A stretch of 10,537 bases of DNA, from positions 1-10,537 of the forward strand of contig DCDD01000222.1 in NCBI GenBank assembly GCA_002316235.1, given 5' to 3'. Every line of letters begins with the position of its first letter. Position 1 is the first letter of the stretch. Shown here piece by piece: positions 6,388-10,537 of this stretch. The position numbers and the translations under genes are program-made. Source of the DNA: Bacteroidales bacterium UBA1064. GTDB lineage: Bacteria; Bacteroidota; Bacteroidia; Bacteroidales; Tenuifilaceae. The notes under the pieces are model-generated. The model searched no databases and had not been told where the DNA came from. It saw only the letters and a program-made list of their open reading frames with translations.

Positions 6388-7515
6388 ATGCGCATTGCGG
6401 TTAACACAAGGCTCTTGATTCATGGAAAACTCGAAGGAATAGGATGGTTTACCTACGAGACCTTTAGCCGCATGGCCATAGACCATCCAAACGATGAGTT
6501 TTTCTTCATTTTTGACCGGCCGTTTAGCCGGGAGTTTATTTTTGCCAAAAATATTCACCCTGTTGTGCTTGGTCCGCCTGCACGACATCCTATTCTTTGG
6601 TATATCTGGTTTGAGTTTTCCGTAAATCGGTTTTTGAAAAAGCTGAAACCCGATATTTTCATTTCTCCCGATGGCTACCTGTCGCTTAAAACCAAGACAC
6701 CCCAGCTGGCAGTTATTCACGACATCAACTTTTACTACTACCCCAAGGGACTGCCATGGCTGACCTCGTTGTACCTAAACAAGTATTTCCCAAAATTTGC
6801 AGGTAAGGCAAAACGAATTGTCACCGTAAGTGAGTATTCAAAAAATACGCTTGTTGAGGCTTACAAGGTAAATCCGCAAAAAATAGATGTAGTTTACAAT
6901 GGTGCTAGTGATAACTTTAAACCCCTAACCGAAATAGAACGAGCCGATCAGCGCAACCAGCTTACCGATGGATGGCCCTACTTTGTTTTCGTTGGTGCAT
7001 TCAGCCCAAGAAAAAATATTAGCAGCCTCATTAACGCTTTCGATATGTTTAGGCGTAAAACAAACATTCAGGCAAAGCTGGTTCTGGTGGGTGAAACAAT
7101 GTTCAAAGCTTCTTCCATAGAAGCAGCCCACCATAAAAGTAAATTTAAGGATGATATTATTTTTACCGGCCGAAAAGGGTTGCCCGAGTTAAGCCGTATT
7201 GTTGGCGCTGCTCAAGCCCTGATTTTTCCGTCGCTTTTTGAGGGTTTTGGGATACCTGTTCTGGAGGCCATACTGTGTGAAGTTCCTGTTGCCGCATCAA
7301 ATTCTACCTCAATGCCCGAGGTAGCAGGGAATGCCGCAATATACTTTGAACCAACCAGTGATGAATCAATTGCTGAAGCAATGGAGCGTATATGGATGGA
7401 TACCCAGCTAAGGCAGAGACTCATCTCCAACGCAAGGGTGCAGCGCCAAAAGTTCAGCTGGGAGCAAGCCGCCAGCAGGCTTTACGACATCATTGCTAAA
7501 ACAATCGAAAGTTGA
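6388..7515 (+). CDS. GT4-family glycosyltransferase (group 1)
   Basis: This is a 375-residue GT-B-fold retaining glycosyltransferase. Such enzymes move a sugar from a nucleotide-sugar donor to a cell-surface glycan, lipid or polysaccharide precursor on the cytoplasmic side of the membrane. The N-terminal acceptor domain begins MRIAVNTRLL and carries the glycine-rich loop EGIGWFTYE (16-24). A hinge region contains IVTVSEYSKNTL and VVYNGAS. The C-terminal donor domain has VGAFSPRKN (202-210) and the family E-x7-E signature, E285 and E293, within FEGFGIPVLEA. There is no signal peptide and no convincing membrane helix. The stop overlaps the rnhB start by one base (TGATG), so the two are probably cotranscribed. 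It does not sit in a visible polysaccharide cluster, so donor and acceptor sugars are unknown. Confidence 0.93.
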   Translation: MRIAVNTRLLIHGKLEGIGWFTYETFSRMAIDHPNDEFFFIFDRPFSREFIFAKNIHPVVLGPPARHPILWYIWFEFSVNRFLKKLKPDIFISPDGYLSLKTKTPQLAVIHDINFYYYPKGLPWLTSLYLNKYFPKFAGKAKRIVTVSEYSKNTLVEAYKVNPQKIDVVYNGASDNFKPLTEIERADQRNQLTDGWPYFVFVGAFSPRKNISSLINAFDMFRRKTNIQAKLVLVGETMFKASSIEAAHHKSKFKDDIIFTGRKGLPELSRIVGAAQALIFPSLFEGFGIPVLEAILCEVPVAASNSTSMPEVAGNAAIYFEPTSDESIAEAMERIWMDTQLRQRLISNARVQRQKFSWEQAASRLYDIIAKTIES

Positions 7516-8126
7516 TGGGAATGGGATGTTTGAGGACAATACACACGCCGGGACTCGTTGAAGCGGGTTGCGATGAGGCCGGAAGGGGTTGCCTGGCAGG
7601 GCCTGTTTTTGCGGCAGCAGTAATTTTGCCTCCCGATTTTTACGATAACTCCATTGATGATTCAAAAAAGCTAACCCTAAAGCAACGGCTTGCCGCCCGG
7701 CAGCTAATTCAACACTACGCATTAGATTGGGCTGTGGCAAGGGTGTCGAACGAGGAAATAGACAGGTTGAACATTCTTAATGCATCCATTCTGGCAATGC
7801 ACATGGCGATAAAGGCTCTTACCAGGGCAACACCCCAGCATCTACTGGTTGATGGTAATAGGTTTAAGAATTTTCCAGGAATACCCCATACATGCATAGT
7901 GGGTGGAGACCACACCTACCAGTCAATTGCCGCAGCATCAATACTTGCTAAAACATACCGCGATGAGCTAATGAATGAACTCTCAGAACAGTTTCCAGGT
8001 TATGGCTGGAGAACAAACAAGGGCTACCCAACCAAGCTGCATAGGAGGGCAATTGCAGAACTAGGGCCAACGCCCTACCATCGGCTGACGTTCGCCCTTT
8101 TGCCCCAGTCCAAGACAAAATGTTAG
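7515..8126 (+). CDS. rnhB: Ribonuclease HII
   Basis: RNase HII cleaves the RNA strand of RNA-DNA hybrids and starts removal of single ribonucleotides from DNA. I use the ATG at 7515 (203 residues), which overlaps the preceding stop as TGATG; a TTG three bases earlier and an ATG at 7521 are alternatives. The catalytic acidic residues are visible: D20 and E21 in EAGCDEAGRG, D113 in LLVDGNRF and D132 in VGGDHTYQS. Other family marks are DDSKKLT, the stretch SIAAASILAKTYRDELM and the C-terminal NKGYPTKLHRRAI, with YHRLTF near the end. The residue before the GD of the last catalytic motif is Gly (GGD), where many homologues have Lys (KGD). All metal-binding acids are kept, so the enzyme should be active. 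Length is normal for the family. Confidence 0.97.
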   Translation: MGMGCLRTIHTPGLVEAGCDEAGRGCLAGPVFAAAVILPPDFYDNSIDDSKKLTLKQRLAARQLIQHYALDWAVARVSNEEIDRLNILNASILAMHMAIKALTRATPQHLLVDGNRFKNFPGIPHTCIVGGDHTYQSIAAASILAKTYRDELMNELSEQFPGYGWRTNKGYPTKLHRRAIAELGPTPYHRLTFALLPQSKTKC

Positions 8127-8196
8127 CTTTAAACTAAACAAGAGCTAGTCTGTCATAACACTATACTTAACCATTAACAACCAAAACTCAAACAAC

Positions 8197-10347
8197 ATGA
8201 AAAAAAGATTTCTTGCACTACTAACCGGTTTGTTGCTTTTAACCGGTGCAATGGTCAGGGCCGATGAGGGGATGTGGCTTCTGCCCCTGCTCAAGCAGCT
8301 GAACATAGACGTCATGCAGCAAAAAGGGCTTAAGCTCTCTGCCGACGACATCTACCAGATTAACCAGTCGAGCCTTAAAGATGCTGTAATCATCTTCGGT
8401 CGAGGTTGCACCGGCGAAATAGTATCCGACCAGGGGTTGATTCTTACCAACCATCACTGCGGCTACGGGGCCATCCAGCAGCATAGCACCCCTGAGCATG
8501 ACTACCTTGCCGATGGATTTTGGGCAAAGTCGTTGCAGGAAGAAATTCCCACCCCGGGGCTAACCGCAACATTTTTAGTACGTATCGAGGATGTTACCGA
8601 CCAGGTAAATGCTGCCCTAAACCCCAGCATGACCGAGGCTGAACGCAATCAGGCCATTCAAGCTGTAGGCAAAAAAATAGCATCCAGCGCTACAGCCGGT
8701 ACGCACTACCAGGCCAGCGTTAGAAGTTTCTTTGGCGGCAACCAATTCTTTCTGATTGTTAACGAGGTTTACAACGACGTCAGAATGGTAGGTGCTCCTC
8801 CCTCGTCAATAGGTAAGTTTGGTGCCGACACCGATAACTGGATGTGGCCACGCCATACCGGTGATTTCTCAGTATTCCGCGTTTATGCCGGCAAGGATAA
8901 CCAACCAGCCGACTACTCACCCGACAACGTACCCTTGAAACCCAAGCGATTCCTTCCTGTTTCAATTAAAGGATTACAGAATGGCGATTTTGCCATGATT
9001 ATGGGTTACCCCGGCAGCACCGAACGCTACATGACCTCCGTGGAAGTAGAGGAGATGATGAGCATCTCCAATGCCAACAGAATCTACATTAGAGGGATTC
9101 GCCAGGACATTCTTCTGAAAGACATGCTGGCCGACAAAGCCGTTAACATCAAGTATGCCTCAAAGTACTCCGGTTCGTCCAACTACTGGAAAAACTCCAT
9201 CGGCATGAACAAGTCCCTCAAACGCCTAAAGGTGATTGACGTTAAAAAAGCCGGTGAGGCCGAATTCACCCGGTGGGTAAATGCCAACCCTGAAAGAGTT
9301 CAAATGTATGGGGAAGCGCTAAACCTGATTAACGAAGGAGTTACCGGTCGAAAGGACTACCTCCATGCCACCCAATACATAGGTGAAGCACTCAGCCGTG
9401 GAACCGAGCTGATGAGCATTGCAGGAATAGCCGAACGTATTGTTGAACCCTTAAAATCGGGAAACAACGAGGAGCTAAGCAAAAATGTAGCTATGCTTAA
9501 GAGTAGAGCTACCATGTTCTACAAGGACTACAACGCCCCAACCGATAGAAAGGTGGCCAAGGCTATGTTCAAAATTTTTTCCGAAAATGTTCCTGTACAG
9601 TACCAACCCGATATCTTCAACACTATTCGTACAAAGTATAAGAACGATTTTGATAGGTTTATAGATGAAATGTTCGACAAATCCATGTTTGTTGACTCTG
9701 TAAAGCTATTTGCCTTCCTGTCGAAACCGAACCTGAAAACCCTTCAAAAAGATCCCGCATTCATTGCCGCCCAATCAATTAATGCAAAGGCAATGGAGCT
9801 TTACGGGTTAATGGAACCCTTCAACCAAAAGCTGCAAAAAGGGCAGCGACTCTTCATAGCTGGAATTATGGAGATGAATAAGGGCAAGGCGCTCTACCCC
9901 GATGCCAACTTTACCATGAGGCTTACCTACGGCGAAATAAAGGATTACTACCCCATGGATGCCGTTCATTACGACTACCAAACTACTCTCGATGGCGTAA
10001 TGGAAAAGGAGGATCCGGACAACTGGGAATTTGTAGTGCCGCAACGTCTTAAAGACCTATACCAGGCTAAGGATTATGGCCGCTACGGCGTAAATGGCAA
10101 AATGCCTATCGCCTTCATTTCAACCAACGACATCACCGGTGGAAACTCCGGAAGCCCTGTAATGAACGGTAATGGCGAACTCATAGGTTTGGCATTCGAC
10201 GGTAACTGGGAGGCCATGAGCGGTGATATCGTATTCGAAAACAACCTGCAGCGAACAATTTCGGTTGATATCCGCTACGTGCTATTCATAATTGATAAGT
10301 ATGCCGGTGCAACCAGGCTGGTGGACGAGATGCAAATTGTGGAGTAG
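8197..10347 (+). CDS. S46-family dipeptidyl-peptidase, DPP7-like
   Basis: This exported serine exopeptidase removes dipeptides from peptide N-termini. The 716-residue precursor starts with a signal peptide (MKKRFLALLTGLLLLTGAMVRA), probably cut after residue 22 to expose DEGMWLL, the usual mature S46 start. The chymotrypsin-like triad is visible as His in TNHHCGYG (H87 by analogy with TAAHC), Asp in PRHTGDF (D223) and Ser in GGNSGSP (S651). A helical domain inserted between the two barrel halves caps the active site. The residue 18 after the serine, which separates DPP7 (Gly) from DPP11 (Arg) in published work on Porphyromonas gingivalis, is Gly669 in AFDGNWE. That predicts preference for hydrophobic rather than Asp/Glu residues in the second position. 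Length agrees with P. gingivalis enzymes (about 712-720). There is no type IX sorting domain, so a periplasmic location is likely. It lies 70 bases after rnhB and is closed by a strong terminator. Confidence 0.95.
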   Translation: MKKRFLALLTGLLLLTGAMVRADEGMWLLPLLKQLNIDVMQQKGLKLSADDIYQINQSSLKDAVIIFGRGCTGEIVSDQGLILTNHHCGYGAIQQHSTPEHDYLADGFWAKSLQEEIPTPGLTATFLVRIEDVTDQVNAALNPSMTEAERNQAIQAVGKKIASSATAGTHYQASVRSFFGGNQFFLIVNEVYNDVRMVGAPPSSIGKFGADTDNWMWPRHTGDFSVFRVYAGKDNQPADYSPDNVPLKPKRFLPVSIKGLQNGDFAMIMGYPGSTERYMTSVEVEEMMSISNANRIYIRGIRQDILLKDMLADKAVNIKYASKYSGSSNYWKNSIGMNKSLKRLKVIDVKKAGEAEFTRWVNANPERVQMYGEALNLINEGVTGRKDYLHATQYIGEALSRGTELMSIAGIAERIVEPLKSGNNEELSKNVAMLKSRATMFYKDYNAPTDRKVAKAMFKIFSENVPVQYQPDIFNTIRTKYKNDFDRFIDEMFDKSMFVDSVKLFAFLSKPNLKTLQKDPAFIAAQSINAKAMELYGLMEPFNQKLQKGQRLFIAGIMEMNKGKALYPDANFTMRLTYGEIKDYYPMDAVHYDYQTTLDGVMEKEDPDNWEFVVPQRLKDLYQAKDYGRYGVNGKMPIAFISTNDITGGNSGSPVMNGNGELIGLAFDGNWEAMSGDIVFENNLQRTISVDIRYVLFIIDKYAGATRLVDEMQIVE

Positions 10348-10384
10348 CACAGAATTTCCTATCGGTTTTAAACCCATAATAATA

Positions 10385-10419
10385 GAAAAGGGGATGCCAG
10401 TATTTGGCATCCCCTTTTC
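10385..10419 (+). terminator. Strong intrinsic terminator after the S46 peptidase gene
   Basis: GAAAAGGGGATGCCA (10385-10399) pairs perfectly with TGGCATCCCCTTTTC (10405-10419) around a 5-base loop, giving a 15-bp stem. The A-tract and T-tract at the stem base, AAAA/TTTT, make it potentially usable from both strands. It lies 37 bases after the peptidase stop codon. Confidence 0.88.
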
Positions 10420-10537
10420 ATCATCAAACCGCCATATAACCATTCGGCAAAACCATTTAATTACAAAATTCCTCCACTCGTCAAAAATATTTTCCGTATG
10501 TAAAATATTAAAATGAATCACTACTGACCGGTTAAAA
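10420..10537. other. Non-coding tail of the window
   Basis: This A/T-rich stretch follows the terminator. The open frames crossing it on both strands read through the terminator stem or the peptidase gene and look like no known protein. No gene, RNA or clear promoter is supported here. Confidence 0.6.

Noticed and set aside
6316..6720. Minus-strand open frame of 134 codons over the glycosyltransferase start
   Set aside because: It is antisense to a clearly recognisable GT4 gene and shows no family motif, so it is a reading-frame shadow.
7512..7514. TTG start for rnhB
   Set aside because: An ATG follows immediately at 7515 and forms a standard stop/start overlap with the preceding gene.
8124..8147. 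Possible terminator between rnhB and the S46 peptidase gene
   Set aside because: TAGCT and AGCTA could pair, but only 5 bp around a 14-base loop, with no T-tract, so it is too weak to call.

Overview
This window looks like a core chromosomal segment of a Bacteroidota bacterium, most likely in or near the order Bacteroidales. Four things point that way. There is an ECF sigma factor/FecR anti-sigma pair of the kind that controls TonB uptake systems. Several upstream regions carry TAnnTTTG-like -7 boxes. Start codons are preceded by A/T-rich sequence rather than Shine-Dalgarno sites. Finally, there is an S46 dipeptidyl-peptidase, a family best known from this phylum. Genus and species cannot be read from the sequence alone.

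Layout. The left 6.2 kb is transcribed leftward (minus strand). Reading in the direction of transcription, the first unit is rimP (6147-5680), nusA (5655-4417) and infB (4356-1378). This is the conserved operon for ribosome maturation, transcription elongation/termination and translation initiation. It starts from a well-formed Bacteroidota promoter (6238-6208), runs through a GC-rich leader hairpin (6186-6168), and ends at a stem-loop with a U-tract (1361-1327). A 274-bp gap without genes follows. Next come an ECF sigma factor (1103-582) and a FecR-like anti-sigma factor that overlaps it by 4 bases and runs off the left edge.

The right 4.2 kb is transcribed rightward. A GT4-family glycosyltransferase (6388-7515) is joined by a one-base stop/start overlap to rnhB, encoding ribonuclease HII (7515-8126). 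A secreted S46 dipeptidyl-peptidase (8197-10347) follows, with the Gly at the specificity position typical of DPP7. It is closed by a perfect 15-bp stem terminator (10385-10419). The last roughly 120 bases hold no gene that I can support.

How the genes work together. RimP, NusA and IF-2 are housekeeping partners in gene expression. The sigma/FecR pair is a surface-signalling module whose target, probably a TonB-dependent receptor, would lie beyond the left edge. The S46 peptidase is expected to release dipeptides in the periplasm for peptide-based nutrition. I see no CRISPR array, mobile element, tRNA or rRNA, and no convincing undescribed multi-gene system. The most interesting non-coding signal is the leader hairpin in front of rimP-nusA-infB, which could be an attenuator or a solitary REP-like palindrome.
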